DNA from: Methanocaldococcus lauensis
GTDB lineage: Archaea > AGJL01 > Methanococci > Methanococcales > Methanocaldococcaceae
Reading direction: 5' to 3'
Length of the DNA: 64,000 nt
Assembly (NCBI GenBank): GCA_902827205.1
Contig: LR792634.1
Coordinates: 558,001 to 622,000 of the forward strand
This document shows positions 1 to 10,099 of this stretch, piece after piece. Each line of letters begins with the position of its first letter. Within the stretch, counting starts at the first letter, position 1. Made by a program: the position numbers and the translations under genes. The notes under the pieces were generated by a model. That model was given only the letters and a program-made list of their open reading frames with translations. It ran no database searches and was not told the origin of the DNA.

Positions 1-596
1 TATATAAAGTTTTTCCAATAAATAAAGATGACATTTATTTAATTTACCCCAAAAAGGCAGTTATGGAAATTTGGAGAATAGAAAAGGTTAAAGTTAAAAA
101 TAATATTACTAAAGAAACCGTAGAAAAATATAGAGAGTATAATAAAACCCCTCCTCTATATCTTACAGAATATAAAGAAGTAAAGGTTGGAGAAAAGGTT
201 GTGAATATTAATGATTTACCGAAGTTAGAAAGCAATATAGAAGAAAATAAAAATTATACCTATGATATTAAAACCTACCTCTATGGAATTGAAAAAATTA
301 ACTTACAAAATAATAAAGTTGTTGAAATAAGGATAGACAATTTAAATCCAATAGATGTTGGTTATAATGGAAAATACTTTATTTTAATTGGAAATGATTC
401 ATCATTATATATCTTTAACAATGGAACTTACAAAAAAATTGCTAATTTGAATAAATTAAGTGAAAATATCCAAAAGTCTTCTAATAACAAAATAATTACT
501 GATAAATCTAGTAATAATCTGACGAATTATTACTTACTTGGAATTGTTATAGCAATAATTTTAATTTTTGGTTATATTTTATGGAAGAAAAATTAA
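1..596 (+). CDS. C-terminal part of a membrane-anchored exported protein, cut by window edge
   Basis: I do not recognise this gene. The frame is open without a stop from base 3 up to the first ATG at 63, and that ATG lacks a GGTGA-type ribosome binding site, so the gene starts before the window and only about 197 residues are seen. The visible part is hydrophilic with several N-x-T/S sequons and short beta-like strands (for example YFILIGNDSSLYIFNNGTYK), then one hydrophobic segment of about 20 residues ending in WKKN at the C-terminus. This is the layout of an extracytoplasmic domain held by a C-terminal membrane anchor. The strand pattern recalls beta-propeller repeats and the lipoprotein at 40137, but I cannot show homology. 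Confidence 0.6.
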   Translation, partial: YKVFPINKDDIYLIYPKKAVMEIWRIEKVKVKNNITKETVEKYREYNKTPPLYLTEYKEVKVGEKVVNINDLPKLESNIEENKNYTYDIKTYLYGIEKINLQNNKVVEIRIDNLNPIDVGYNGKYFILIGNDSSLYIFNNGTYKKIANLNKLSENIQKSSNNKIITDKSSNNLTNYYLLGIVIAIILIFGYILWKKN

Positions 597-701
597 ATTA
601 CTTTTTATTTACATTAATATTTTTACTAAACTTTCATTATACACTAATATAGAAAATTTTAAATATATTGAAAGAAAATTTATACTTATAAAATTATAAA
701 G

Positions 702-1181
702 GTGAATAGTATTTTAAACGTTCTAATGATATTTTTTCTAATATATGGAGTTTTATTTATCGTCTCATATATATTGTATATTGTTAAAAAGGATAAGTCG
801 TTCTTAATACTGTCTATATTATGTTTTATAGTGTTAATTTTACAATTCTTAAATATAAATCTATATTTGTATATATTTAAATTACTTTTAATTATGGGTA
901 TAATTATAACTACCTTATATATTTTAAGAAAAGATAAATTTTTGTTATTTTTAGCAGTTTTTGGATTAATAATTCCTTTTTTACAATTTGACATTCCAAA
1001 ATGGCTATTTAATATTTTATCATTTTCTTTATTTATCTATGTTAAATTATTTGTTCCTAAAAATATGGGAGGAAGTTATTATTACAGTCCTTTTGTAGTA
1101 ATTCCTCTATCTATGTATGGTTGGATATTGATTGGTTTAATAATAAAGATAATTTATAAATATTTAAATAAATTAAAATAG
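702..1181 (+). CDS. small integral membrane protein of unknown function
   Basis: A 159-residue, very hydrophobic protein with about five predicted membrane segments separated by short Lys-rich loops (IVKKDKS, LRKDKF). I recognise no family. The longest frame starts with a GTG that lies inside the sequence ggtgaa, which is itself the usual ribosome binding site here, so the true start may be downstream: the ATG at 726, or a non-standard ATT near 711. It is followed at 1210 and 1722 by two more small membrane genes on the same strand, which suggests a loosely spaced group of membrane proteins, but nothing shows a common function. Confidence 0.55.
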   Translation: MNSILNVLMIFFLIYGVLFIVSYILYIVKKDKSFLILSILCFIVLILQFLNINLYLYIFKLLLIMGIIITTLYILRKDKFLLFLAVFGLIIPFLQFDIPKWLFNILSFSLFIYVKLFVPKNMGGSYYYSPFVVIPLSMYGWILIGLIIKIIYKYLNKLK

Positions 1182-1209
1182 ATTATAATTCATAATAAAG
1201 GGGGTATTT

Positions 1210-1614
1210 ATGACAAAAAATATAAATATGGAGTATGTTTTGACATCTTTAACTTATATATCCTTCATAATACTTCCAGTTTTAGTTCCTTTGATATTTG
1301 CAATCATTTTTAGGAAAAATAAATTTATTTTATTCCATTCAATTCAGGCAATGTTTATTTACATAATTTTATTGGAATTTATATCTCTATCAATCCCATT
1401 CTTTAAATCTATTTGTAAATATATTTTTATTTTATCCATAAACACTCAAAATCCTATGATTGATAATTTAGAGTTTGTTTTGGTAATATTGTATCTATTA
1501 GTTGTTATAACACCAATTTTATTAGGAACATATTATTCCTCTGGTGGAAAATGGTTTAAATTTCCATTGATTGGGTTTATTTCTGAAAAGATTGTTTATT
1601 ATTTGGATAAATAA
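1210..1614 (+). CDS. small membrane protein, DUF4870/Tic20-like
   Basis: A 134-residue protein with a good ribosome binding site (ggggg) before ATG. It has about four membrane segments. The segment after the first hairpin reads FILFHSIQAMFIYI, which resembles the conserved 'F-H-x-x-Q-A' element of DUF4870/Tic20-like small membrane proteins, and a glycine-bearing segment follows near the C-terminus. The family has no firmly assigned biochemical role. The assignment rests on this one motif plus topology and is therefore tentative. Confidence 0.5.
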   Translation: MTKNINMEYVLTSLTYISFIILPVLVPLIFAIIFRKNKFILFHSIQAMFIYIILLEFISLSIPFFKSICKYIFILSINTQNPMIDNLEFVLVILYLLVVITPILLGTYYSSGGKWFKFPLIGFISEKIVYYLDK

Positions 1615-1721
1615 ATTTTATTATTTGGTCTGATTATAGTAGTTCCAATATTTTACACAATATAACAATGTATAAATATTTATAGATTAAAATAAACTTT
1701 AACAAAAATTAAGTGATAGTT

Positions 1722-2136
1722 ATGGATATAAATGAAATGCAAAATAAAAAACTGAAAAATAAAAGATTGGGGCTTATAATTGGTAGCATTATTTGGTTTG
1801 GAATATTATTCTTATTCAGTTATTATTGGTTTCTATCTGCTAATCATACAATTTAAATATACTGATGAAATTAGTTATTTATTGTATGTCATTACTACTC
1901 TTTTGTTTTCAACCTGTATTTTAATTGGGATTTATTGGTTTAATGAAGGAAATCCAATACTTAAAAAATTACTAAAAATAGATGGAACATTTTTAATAGT
2001 CGGAATTATAATAGCTATATTCGAGATTATATTAAATCAACCTTATCATCATTATAATGAATATTTACCTTTAACAATCTATATGATTAGGTTAATGCTT
2101 GTCTATATGTCAATTGATGAGTTAGTATTATATTAA
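1722..2136 (+). pseudogene. small membrane protein gene, probably frameshifted
   Basis: A start at 1722 (gtgatagtt before ATG) opens a frame giving a Lys-rich N-terminus (MDINEMQNKKLKNKRLG) and one membrane segment, but it stops at 1857. A second frame, open from 1780 to 2136, continues with three to four membrane segments (ITTLLFSTCILIGIYWF, FLIVGIIIAIFEII). The second frame has no proper start: its first codon is a TTG inside the first frame. The simplest reading is one membrane protein of about 137 residues broken by an indel near 1815-1830. Two overlapping genes, or a sequencing error, are alternatives. I do not recognise the family. Confidence 0.5.
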
Positions 2137-2178
2137 CATTTTTAAATTGATAATAATAAAAATTGATATGGTGAAAAC

Positions 2179-2901
2179 ATGAAAGTTCTCGTTTCTGGAA
2201 TTGTAGATTTATCCACAATTGACTACCCAAAAAAATGCTCTTCTGTTATATTTTTGTATGGTTGTAATATGAGATGTCCGTATTGTCACAATTTAAAATA
2301 TATCTTAGAGCATAAAAATGAAATGACTGTGGATGAGTTATTTAAAAATATAGATTTTTTCTTCTCTGAGGCAATAGTTATAAGTGGCGGAGAACCTACT
2401 TTACAAAAAGATGCAGTAATTGAAATAGCAAGATATGCGAAAAAAAATGGATTTCCAGTAAAAATTGATACTAATGGAACACATCCTGAGGTTATTGAAT
2501 ATTTAATAAATCATAATCTTATTGATTATGTAGCAGTTGATGTAAAATGTAGATTTGACAAATATAAGGAATTTACAAAATGTAAAGAAGATGGAGAAAC
2601 TATTAGAAATAAAATATTGAAGATAATTGATTTATGTAAAAAAAATAATGTATTTGTTGAATGTAGAACTACCTATGTTCCAAAGGTTATGGATAAAAGT
2701 GATATTGAGAAAATAGCAAAAACTGTTAAAAATTGTGATTTATATGTTATTCAACAATTTGAACCAAAAGATGCTTACGACGAAGAGTTTAGAAAACTGC
2801 TCTCTCCAAAAGAAAATGAATTAAGAGAATTGGGAAAAATAGCAAAGAAATATATTGATAATGTCAATATAAGAACTGTAAATGGTGTTTTTGAAATTTA
2901 A
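2179..2901 (+). CDS. radical SAM protein, anaerobic ribonucleotide reductase activase type
   Basis: A 240-residue radical SAM enzyme. The cluster-binding motif C-x3-C-x2-C is in GCNMRCPYCHN at about residues 28-38, followed by the glycine-rich ISGGEPTLQ strand at about 75 and KIDTNGTHPEV at about 100, both typical of the NrdG/PflA-like group (COG1180/TIGR02495). The family uses a [4Fe-4S] cluster and S-adenosylmethionine to make a glycyl radical on a partner enzyme, usually class III ribonucleotide reductase, but no nrdD gene lies nearby, so the partner is unknown. The start is secure: ggtgaaaac precedes ATG. It converges with the eIF5A gene, with only 17 bases between the stops. Confidence 0.85.
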   Translation: MKVLVSGIVDLSTIDYPKKCSSVIFLYGCNMRCPYCHNLKYILEHKNEMTVDELFKNIDFFFSEAIVISGGEPTLQKDAVIEIARYAKKNGFPVKIDTNGTHPEVIEYLINHNLIDYVAVDVKCRFDKYKEFTKCKEDGETIRNKILKIIDLCKKNNVFVECRTTYVPKVMDKSDIEKIAKTVKNCDLYVIQQFEPKDAYDEEFRKLLSPKENELRELGKIAKKYIDNVNIRTVNGVFEI

Positions 2902-2918
2902 ATAATTTATTTTTTATT

Positions 2919-3317
2919 TTATTTTCCACCAATTACTCTTACTATTTTATACTGACCAACTGCCTCTATATACTCTACTTCACATCCTGGTTCTAAACCT
3001 TCAATACCTTCTGGAATTGGTAATTCTAAGGTTTCATAAGTTTGTAAGTCCATTATTTGTACCATATCTCCCATAATTGCTAAAACTTGCCCTTTTCTTC
3101 TGTCAATTATTGGTACTTCTACTTTACTTGATGTTGGAGCAACGAATTCTTTTTTAACTTTTTCAAATAGTCCAATTCCCACTACTCTTGCCTTAGCTCC
3201 TCCGTGTTTTCCTGGCTTTGAAACACTGATATCTACAATTTCACATGGGATTCCATCTATCATAACATACTGTCCTACTTTCAATGAACCAACATTAACT
3301 TGCTTAGTTCCTGGCAT
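2919..3317 (-). CDS. translation factor aIF5A, hypusine-containing
   Basis: The archaeal homologue of eIF5A/EF-P, 132 residues from the ATG that follows ggtgataaa; the open frame extends 8 codons further but without a binding site. The N-terminal SH3-like domain carries the modification loop [12 protein letters not shown] at about residues 36-47, whose lysine in PGKHG is converted to deoxyhypusine/hypusine in archaea. The C-terminal half is the OB fold ([18 protein letters not shown]). It binds the ribosome between P and E sites and relieves stalling. It is transcribed alone, away from pycA, with a TATA box at about 3371-3383. Confidence 0.97.
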   Translation of the reverse strand: MPGTKQVNVGSLKVGQYVMIDGIPCEIVDISVSKPGKHGGAKARVVGIGLFEKVKKEFVAPTSSKVEVPIIDRRKGQVLAIMGDMVQIMDLQTYETLELPIPEGIEGLEPGCEVEYIEAVGQYKIVRVIGGK

Positions 3318-3370
3318 TTTATCACCTTTAACTAATTTCATTAAAGAGGTTTTTTATAACTATTTCTTTA

Positions 3371-3383
3371 TGTTATATAAATA
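3371..3383 (-). promoter_or_regulatory. TATA box upstream of aIF5A gene
   Basis: On the minus strand the sequence reads atatttatataac about 55-65 bases upstream of the aIF5A start. It fits the TTTATATA-type archaeal TATA box. The distance implies a leader of about 30 bases. Inferred from sequence only. Confidence 0.5.
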
Positions 3384-4889
3384 TTACTCTCCTTTATATT
3401 CTTGATTATTTTCTTTTATTATAAGGTTAATATGCATTGATATACCACCAATTGCTGCAGCAATCTTTTTGTTTTTTTCAAAGACTTTTTCTGAAACAAC
3501 ACTATATAGATCTCTTGATTCTAAAGCATATTTGACCATCAATTTCTTTAATTTAGGCATATTTTGTTCAACATAGTGTGTTGATATATTCCCTTTTAAG
3601 AAGTTTTCCTCCTCTAAAACAGCTCTATGAAATGGAATGTTTGTGGTAACACCAACAATAACATATTCTTTTAAAGCCCTTCTCATCCTTGCTATTGCCT
3701 CCTCTCTACTATTTCCATATGTTATTAATTTTGCAATCATTGGATCGTAATATGGAGGAATTTCAGCTCCCCCACAAACTCCACTATCTATTCTAACTCC
3801 TGGCCCTCCAGGAGATCTATAAAGTTTTATTTTTCCAGGGCATGGAACGAAGTCATTTAAAGGATCTTCCGCGTTAATTCTACACTCAATAGCATGTCCT
3901 CTTATCTTAACATCTTCCTGCTTTATACTTAACTCCTCTCCTGCCGCTATTCTAATCATAGCCTTAACTAAATCAATTCCAGTAACTTGTTCTGTAACTG
4001 TATGCTCAACCTGAATCCTTGTATTCATCTCTAAGAAGTAAAAGTTACCATTTTCATATAAGAATTCAACAGTCCCTGCACTATCGTAATTTATTGCCTT
4101 ACCTGCTTTGATTGCAGCCTCCCCCATCCTTTCTCTTAACTCTTCAGTCATTATTGGAGACGGAGCCTCCTCTATCAACTTTTGATGTCTTCTTTGAATT
4201 GAACACTCTCTATCTCCTAAATGAATAATATTTCCATGCTTATCTCCTAATAACTGTATCTCTATGTGTCTTGGATTCTCTAAGTATTTTTCAATAAATA
4301 CCGTTGGATCTCCAAATGCACTCTTTGCAATATTTCTTGCTGACTCAATAACTTCTTTTAACTCCTCTTTATTATAGGCAACACTCATTCCCATTCCGCC
4401 ACCGCCAGCGGAGGCCTTAACAACCACAGGAAACCCTATCTGTTCCGCAATTTCTATTGCCTCATCAACATCTTCAACAGCCCCTTCACTTCCGGGTATT
4501 AAAGGAACTCCTGCCTTTCTCATAATTTTTTTAGCATTAATCTTACTTCCCATAGCCTCTATAGCATCAGGATTAGGCCCAATAAATTCAAAACCAGCCT
4601 TTTTTACAGCCCTTGCAAATTCAGCATTCTCTGCTAAGAATCCATATCCTGGATGAATTGCATCAACTTTTGCCTTTTCAGCAACATTGAGGATTGCGTC
4701 AATATTTAAATAACTCTTTGCCGCTGGAGGTTCCCCTATACAGTATGCTTCATCTGCCAAAGAAACATGTAAAGATTTTTTATCTGCCTTAGAATATATA
4801 GCAACAGTTTTTATTCCAAGTTCCCAACAAGCTCTTATAATTCTAATGGCAATTTCTCCCCTATTCGCAATTAAAACCTTGTTAAACAT
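3384..4889 (-). CDS. pycA: pyruvate carboxylase subunit A (biotin carboxylase)
   Basis: A 501-residue ATP-dependent biotin carboxylase. It begins [17 protein letters not shown], carries the ATP-grasp glycine loop [12 protein letters not shown] at about 160-170, and the active-site strands [19 protein letters not shown] at about 275-295 with the catalytic Glu/Asn/Arg group. It carboxylates the biotin on PycB using bicarbonate and ATP, the first half-reaction of pyruvate to oxaloacetate. Start chosen at the ATG after ggtgaaaagt. pycB follows upstream in coordinates but is transcribed first? No: transcription is leftward, so pycB (ending 4933) precedes pycA by 43 bases and both are probably one operon. 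Length matches the two-subunit archaeal enzyme. Confidence 0.96.
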   Translation of the reverse strand: MFNKVLIANRGEIAIRIIRACWELGIKTVAIYSKADKKSLHVSLADEAYCIGEPPAAKSYLNIDAILNVAEKAKVDAIHPGYGFLAENAEFARAVKKAGFEFIGPNPDAIEAMGSKINAKKIMRKAGVPLIPGSEGAVEDVDEAIEIAEQIGFPVVVKASAGGGGMGMSVAYNKEELKEVIESARNIAKSAFGDPTVFIEKYLENPRHIEIQLLGDKHGNIIHLGDRECSIQRRHQKLIEEAPSPIMTEELRERMGEAAIKAGKAINYDSAGTVEFLYENGNFYFLEMNTRIQVEHTVTEQVTGIDLVKAMIRIAAGEELSIKQEDVKIRGHAIECRINAEDPLNDFVPCPGKIKLYRSPGGPGVRIDSGVCGGAEIPPYYDPMIAKLITYGNSREEAIARMRRALKEYVIVGVTTNIPFHRAVLEEENFLKGNISTHYVEQNMPKLKKLMVKYALESRDLYSVVSEKVFEKNKKIAAAIGGISMHINLIIKENNQEYKGE

Positions 4890-4932
4890 ACTTTTCACCC
4901 TAATATAAAAAAGATTAATTGAATTATTTAGG

Positions 4933-6636
4933 TTATTTTATAATCATAATTACATCTCCTACATTTACAGCATCTCCTTCGTCAATTAATATCTTCTCAA
5001 CAGTTCCTTCAACAGGGCTTTCTATTGGATGTTCCATCTTCATAGCTTCTAATACTACAATAACATCTCCTTTTTTAACTCTATCTCCTTCTTTAACTTT
5101 AATTTTTGTTACAATTCCTCTAAATGGAGATGTTACTGCTCCTTCAATTTCAGCAGTAATAATTTCTTTCTTTCTTTTCAATTCAGTTCCTATCTTTGGC
5201 TCAATTTTAACTTCAAACTTTTCTCCATCAACTTCTACAATATACTCTGTTGGAATTTCTAAAATCTTTCCTATATCTTTCTCTTTTGGTATTGGTTCAG
5301 GTTTTAACTCTCCTCTTAAGAATTTAACTGCTATTTGTGGATATAGTGCGTATGTTAAAATATCTTCTTCTTTTTTCACAATGCCTTTTTCTTCTGCTTC
5401 TTTCTTTACCTTCTCCCATTCTGGCTCTAACAAGTCTGCAGGTCTGCAAGTAATTGGTCTCTCACCTTCATCTAAAACTCTCTTTAATAATTCTGGATTT
5501 ATTGGTGCTGGTGGCTTTCCATAATATCCTTTTACATAATTAACGACTTCATTAGTGATAACTTTATATCTCTCCTCAGTTAAGACATTCAAAACTGCCT
5601 GAGTTCCAACAATTTGAGATGTAGGAGTAACCAATGGTGGATAACCTAAATCTTTTCTAACTCTTGGTATTTCTTTTAAGACATCTTCAAGTTTATCTAA
5701 GGCACCCTGCTCTTTAAGTTGTGAAATTAAGTTTGACAACATTCCCCCTGGAACTTGGTATATTAATACTCTTGCATCTACAATTTGGGATATTGGGGAT
5801 ATTAACATTTTGTATTTTTCTCTAACCTTCATAAAGTAATCTCTAATTTCATTTAATAATTTTAAGTCCAATCCTGTATCGTATTTAGTTCCTTTTAACG
5901 CCGCTACAATACTCTCTGTTGGAGGTTGGGAAGTTCCCATAGCAAATGGAGATATTGCACAATCTACAATATCTGCCCCTGCCTCAATAACCTTTATGTA
6001 TGTCATCGGAGCCAATCCACTTGTGCAGTGACTATGAACCCCAACAGGTATAGAAACTTCTTCTTTAAGTCTTTTAACTAACTCATAACCTTCATAAGGT
6101 GTTAATAATCCTGCCATATCTTTAATATATATTGTATCACATCCTAATTCTTCCAACTTTTTTGCTAATTCTACATACTGATCAATTGTATGAACTGGAC
6201 TTATTGTGTAACATATTGCCCCTTGAACCTCTGCCCCTACTCTTTTAGCAGTCTTTATAGCAGTTATCATATTTCTTATATCATTCAAGGCATCAAAAAT
6301 TCTGAATATATCAATTCCATTTTCGTATGCTTTAATTACAAATTTTTCAACTATATCGTCAGGGTAATGCCTATAACCAACTAAATTCTGCCCCCTTAAA
6401 AGCATCTGTAGTGGAGTATTTTGAATCCTCTTTTTTAACTCTCTCAACCTCTCCCAAGGATCTTCATTTAAATATCTAATACAGACATCAAAAGTAGCTC
6501 CTCCCCAGACTTCCATAGAATAGAATCCAACTTCATCCATCTTTTCGGCAATTGGCAACATATCTTCAGTTCTCATCCTTGTGGCTATTAACGATTGTTG
6601 TGCATCTCTAAAAGTAGTATCTGTTATTTTAACCAT
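4933..6636 (-). CDS. pycB: pyruvate carboxylase subunit B (carboxyltransferase, biotin carrier)
   Basis: A 567-residue protein with an N-terminal carboxyltransferase TIM barrel ([13 protein letters not shown] at 4-16, metal-binding GVHSHCTSG near 200) and a C-terminal biotinyl domain whose EAMKMEHP motif near 535 carries the lysine that receives biotin. With PycA it makes oxaloacetate from pyruvate, feeding aspartate synthesis and the reductive TCA branch. The related oxaloacetate decarboxylase alpha chain has the same domains; the adjacent biotin carboxylase gene argues for pyruvate carboxylase. It is the first gene of the pycB-pycA operon. The biotin operon at 35366-39429 supplies its cofactor. 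Confidence 0.95.
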   Translation of the reverse strand: MVKITDTTFRDAQQSLIATRMRTEDMLPIAEKMDEVGFYSMEVWGGATFDVCIRYLNEDPWERLRELKKRIQNTPLQMLLRGQNLVGYRHYPDDIVEKFVIKAYENGIDIFRIFDALNDIRNMITAIKTAKRVGAEVQGAICYTISPVHTIDQYVELAKKLEELGCDTIYIKDMAGLLTPYEGYELVKRLKEEVSIPVGVHSHCTSGLAPMTYIKVIEAGADIVDCAISPFAMGTSQPPTESIVAALKGTKYDTGLDLKLLNEIRDYFMKVREKYKMLISPISQIVDARVLIYQVPGGMLSNLISQLKEQGALDKLEDVLKEIPRVRKDLGYPPLVTPTSQIVGTQAVLNVLTEERYKVITNEVVNYVKGYYGKPPAPINPELLKRVLDEGERPITCRPADLLEPEWEKVKKEAEEKGIVKKEEDILTYALYPQIAVKFLRGELKPEPIPKEKDIGKILEIPTEYIVEVDGEKFEVKIEPKIGTELKRKKEIITAEIEGAVTSPFRGIVTKIKVKEGDRVKKGDVIVVLEAMKMEHPIESPVEGTVEKILIDEGDAVNVGDVIMIIK

Positions 6637-6806
6637 TCTTATCCCTCATTATAGTTATGTCCATTTTTAAAATAGAATAGAAAACAATATTTGTGGCATT
6701 TATATCAAAAATTGATAAATTGAAGAGACTAAAAAGTGATTGATATTAAGTTTTATCGTGACATAAATATTGGGCGAAATAATATTTATGCTTTACTTAG
6801 AGAAAT

Positions 6807-7706
6807 CTATATTTTATTAACTACGAAATTTTCAGGAAATTTTCCGCTAATAATCTTTAATATATCTGTCCTTGTGATAATTCCAATGATTTTGTCATTT
6901 TCATCTACAATAACTAACCTACCCACATTGTTTTTATTCATAATAACCAATGCCTCATATATCTTTTCATCTTTATGAATTGTTATTACGTTTCTGTTCA
7001 TAACTTCCTCTACTTTTTTATCTACATTGTCTATATTCTCAGCAATATCGTGCAAACTGATTATTCCTACTAATCTATCATCATCGACAACAGGAGCCCC
7101 ACTAATGTTTTTTTCTGCAAATAACTTGGCTGTCTCTCTTAAAGTATTTTCAGGGGATACAGTATAAACCTCCTTAATTCCCACATCTCCAACTCTAATA
7201 TTTGGAATACTTGAAACTCCCAATACATCAATTAATAAAATTCTATGAATATCATCTCTTCCTATAATTCTACCATTTATTATTATTTTATTATGATATG
7301 TAGGTCCAACCCTTATAAGGTCTCCAATGTTGAAATATTTCGTATCTCCTTCAATGTGTATCTTAGAGGAACAACATTTTTCGTGAGTAACTGTATCAAA
7401 TTCAATCTTAATTACTTTAACTCCTTCAACTTTTTTTCCTTCTTTGTATATTGGAACTATAATTTCTCCTTCATCTCCCAAACCTAAGGCTCTATACGCT
7501 TTACTTGTAGGGACATAACCCCCTTTTGGTCCGGGAACACCATCAACTAAATCTAATGCCCTTAACGCCTGCATTTGGTTTCTAATGGTTCCTGGATTTC
7601 TATTTAATCTGAGAGCTATTTCAGTTCCTTTTATCGGCCTATTTTTTTCTCTATAAAGATTTATAAGTTCTTGTAAAATCTCTCTTTGGATGACAGTTAG
7701 TTCCAT
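6807..7706 (-). CDS. winged-helix DNA-binding protein with paired CBS domains
   Basis: A 299-residue probable transcription regulator. Residues 1-75 form a winged helix (TVIQREILQELINLY, then IALRLNRNPGTIRNQMQAL), followed by a middle domain with a CC pair (HEKCCSSKIHIEGD) and two CBS repeats at about 180-230 and 235-290 (ENTLRETAKLFAEKNISGAPVV; KDEKIYEALVIMNKNNVGRLVIV). CBS pairs usually sense adenosine nucleotides, so it may tie gene expression to energy state; the target is unknown. It is divergent from the methyltransferase gene at 7853 and lies next to the pyc operon. Start ATG is preceded by gggga. Confidence 0.85.
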   Translation of the reverse strand: MELTVIQREILQELINLYREKNRPIKGTEIALRLNRNPGTIRNQMQALRALDLVDGVPGPKGGYVPTSKAYRALGLGDEGEIIVPIYKEGKKVEGVKVIKIEFDTVTHEKCCSSKIHIEGDTKYFNIGDLIRVGPTYHNKIIINGRIIGRDDIHRILLIDVLGVSSIPNIRVGDVGIKEVYTVSPENTLRETAKLFAEKNISGAPVVDDDRLVGIISLHDIAENIDNVDKKVEEVMNRNVITIHKDEKIYEALVIMNKNNVGRLVIVDENDKIIGIITRTDILKIISGKFPENFVVNKI

Positions 7707-7852
7707 ATAAATCCCCTAAACTATGATTATAAATGATGATAAATTATTGACATATATGATAAATATTATGAAACTATATAAATATATAATTATCGATTTG
7801 ATTTTAATTGAAATTTTATGATTATAATGAGAACAACTTTTTGGTGAAGATT

Positions 7853-8710
7853 ATGAATTATTTAACATCAAAAATTGCTAAGGAAATTTTAAACTCAAAA
7901 TCTAACGAAATTTTTATAAATTTGGACTTAAATAAAACTGATAAAAAAGAAAAAATAATAATTGATAGAAAAAATGAAGTAGTTAAGTTTCCTGAGGGAA
8001 ATATTAGTTTTGAAATTTTAAAGAAAATATCTAAGGATGAAGGGCATATATACTTTATAAAAGATGGAAATGTCTTTAAAGCGGCAATTTCTAATAATGG
8101 CTATTATAAGTTAGTTCCTACAATACCTCCAACAATTGAAATAAATGGAATAAGAATGCACAGAACTAAGGAAGTTGATCCATATCAAGATACTTTAAAT
8201 AAAATCAACTCTGTAAAAGTTAAAAAAGGAGAGAAGGTTTTAGACACCTGTATGGGTTTGGGTTATACGGCAATTGAAGCATATAAAAGAGGAGCAAAGG
8301 TTATAACGATAGAAAAAAATCCAAATGTTTTGGAGTTGGCTAAAATTAATCCATACAGTGAGGAGTTATTTAAAGGAGATATAAAGATAATATTAGGGGA
8401 TGCCTTTGATGTTATAAAGACCTTTGATAATGAAGAGTTTGATGTAGTTATTCACGACCCTCCAAGATTTAGTTTAGCAGGACATCTATACAGTGAAGAA
8501 TTTTACAAAGAAATTTTTAGAGTTTTAAAACCTGGAGGTAGATTGTTTCATTATGTAGGCAATCCAGGAAAAAAATATAGAGGAAAAGATTTACAAAAGG
8601 GAGTAATGGATAGATTGAGAAAAGTAGGTTTTATAAAAGTTAAAAGAGTTCCAGAGGCTTTGGGAGTTGTAGCTATAAAACCAAAAGAAAAAGAAACTGA
8701 AAAAATTTAA
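7853..8710 (+). CDS. predicted class I SAM-dependent methyltransferase
   Basis: A 285-residue protein starting at the ATG after ggtgaagatt; the longer frame from 7808 has no binding site. The Rossmann methyltransferase core runs from about residue 125: LDTCMGLGYTAIEA (SAM-binding loop), ITIEKNPNVLELA (acidic residue for ribose), then the DPPRF element at about 205 and RVLKPGGRLFHYVG at about 235. The DPPR motif resembles the DPPY-type catalytic motif of amino- and RNA methyltransferases, so an RNA or protein nitrogen target is possible. The N-terminal 115 residues look like an extra substrate-binding domain. A TATA-like stretch lies at about 7774-7788. Substrate not known. Confidence 0.8.
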   Translation: MNYLTSKIAKEILNSKSNEIFINLDLNKTDKKEKIIIDRKNEVVKFPEGNISFEILKKISKDEGHIYFIKDGNVFKAAISNNGYYKLVPTIPPTIEINGIRMHRTKEVDPYQDTLNKINSVKVKKGEKVLDTCMGLGYTAIEAYKRGAKVITIEKNPNVLELAKINPYSEELFKGDIKIILGDAFDVIKTFDNEEFDVVIHDPPRFSLAGHLYSEEFYKEIFRVLKPGGRLFHYVGNPGKKYRGKDLQKGVMDRLRKVGFIKVKRVPEALGVVAIKPKEKETEKI

Positions 8711-8725
8711 AAATATTAAAATATT

Positions 8726-10003
8726 CTATTTCCAATATTCCAATGCTTTTTTTAGTTCTGGAATCTCCTCAGCCTTCTCTTCCAATGGTTTATTTTCCAT
8801 TACTGCCTCAATTGCCGCTCTCATAGCCTTAGCCCCTGTTACTGTTCCATCTGGATGTCCGTGAATCCCTCCCCCTGCCTGAATAATCAAATCTCTACCT
8901 AAAATTTCAACTATCTTAGGAACCAATCTTGGATGAACTCCACCAGAAGACACTGGAAACATTGATTTTATATTTGCCCAATCTTGATCAAAGAATATAT
9001 TTTCATCATCTTTTTTAACTTTACTATAAATTATTTCATCTCTTATTGCCTTAACTTCCTTTTCCCCTCCCTCCATCTTTCCAACAACTGTTCCTATATG
9101 TAGTTGATCAACTCCTAACAATCTATATATTTTAGCCAATACAAGCATTGAAATACCAAAATCCTTACTCCTTGTAATTGCCGCGTGCATTGCCCTATGT
9201 CCGTGTATTATAAAGTTAAAGTCTTCCTCTCTAAATGACTGAACTGCTGAAAATCCAGTAACTACCACATCTATCATAACATACTCACTACCCGCATCTT
9301 CACATATTTCAGCCCTTCTTATCATTTCTCTATATGGAGCAGTTATATTTGGCATATATGCCTTCCTTTCTCCAGTCTCTTCCTCTGCCTTATCTCTCAT
9401 CTCTAAGGTTTTATAAACTCTATCTTCAAACTTATTAAATTCCTGAGAGGTTAAATTTTCATCATCTTTAACTAAATCAACCCCCCCAATCCATGCATCA
9501 TAAGCTACTTTAGCATGTTCCTCTGTCTTTAAACCAACCTTTGGCTTAACTATAGTTCCTAATAATGGCCTTTCTTTAATCTTTAAAGTTTCTCTAACCC
9601 CCTCAATTCCATACCTTGGCCCTTTATATTCTTTAACAAACTTTTTTGGAAATCTATAATCTAATATTCTTAAACCTTTAAGTATCTTCATTCCAAATAT
9701 ATTTCCAGCAATTCCTGCTAAGACACCAGGCATGTTGTTTATTTCAAAATCATACAATGGATATGCAATTTTTATTAAACCAACTTTATATCCATTTTCT
9801 TCTTTTAACTCTTTAATTTCATATACATTTGGTTTTAATTTTTCATAAATTTCGCTTTTCATTGTTTGAACTTTAGTCCAAGTCCCAATAGAACTTTCTC
9901 CAGCAATTTCATTTGCTAATTTTTTTAGGTTATCTCCTTTAATTATCATACAAGATAACAAATCATCCTCTGTAGGAACATATTCTAAGTTTATATAATC
10001 CAT
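8726..10003 (-). CDS. rbcL: ribulose-bisphosphate carboxylase, form III large subunit
   Basis: A 425-residue archaeal form III RuBisCO. The first catalytic lysine is in GTIVKPKVGL (about 152-161), the carbamylated lysine and metal ligands in GGVDLVKDDENL (about 173-184), and phosphate-binding loops are SSGGVHPRL and QAGGGIHGHPDGT in the last 80 residues. It carboxylates ribulose 1,5-bisphosphate to 3-phosphoglycerate, in archaea mostly within the AMP/nucleoside salvage pathway or as reported in a hexulose-phosphate variant. No small subunit gene is seen, as expected. It converges with the methyltransferase gene and is divergent from cofA. Confidence 0.96.
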   Translation of the reverse strand: MDYINLEYVPTEDDLLSCMIIKGDNLKKLANEIAGESSIGTWTKVQTMKSEIYEKLKPNVYEIKELKEENGYKVGLIKIAYPLYDFEINNMPGVLAGIAGNIFGMKILKGLRILDYRFPKKFVKEYKGPRYGIEGVRETLKIKERPLLGTIVKPKVGLKTEEHAKVAYDAWIGGVDLVKDDENLTSQEFNKFEDRVYKTLEMRDKAEEETGERKAYMPNITAPYREMIRRAEICEDAGSEYVMIDVVVTGFSAVQSFREEDFNFIIHGHRAMHAAITRSKDFGISMLVLAKIYRLLGVDQLHIGTVVGKMEGGEKEVKAIRDEIIYSKVKKDDENIFFDQDWANIKSMFPVSSGGVHPRLVPKIVEILGRDLIIQAGGGIHGHPDGTVTGAKAMRAAIEAVMENKPLEEKAEEIPELKKALEYWK

Positions 10004-10056
10004 TGTAATACCCCCACATCAATTTTTAATTAATCACATAATTTTAAGTATCAGTT

Positions 10057-10068
10057 ATTATATAAATA
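10057..10068 (+). promoter_or_regulatory. TATA box for cofA
   Basis: The sequence ttatataaatag lies about 35 bases before the cofA start in the rbcL-cofA divergent interval. The spacing fits a TATA box with a very short leader that still contains the ggtgaaaat binding site. Sequence-only inference. Confidence 0.5.
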
Positions 10069-10099
10069 GATTTAGTTAAACCCTTAGTGGTGAAAATTT

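Noticed and set aside
4919-5524. 201-residue plus-strand frame opposite pycB
   Set aside because: Ser/Phe/Ile-rich shadow of the antisense strand of pycB; no ribosome binding site and pycB is certain.
7730-7800. C box-like atgatga before the methyltransferase gene as a second C/D RNA
   Set aside because: No D box, no closing stem and no second box pair; the region is AT-rich promoter DNA.
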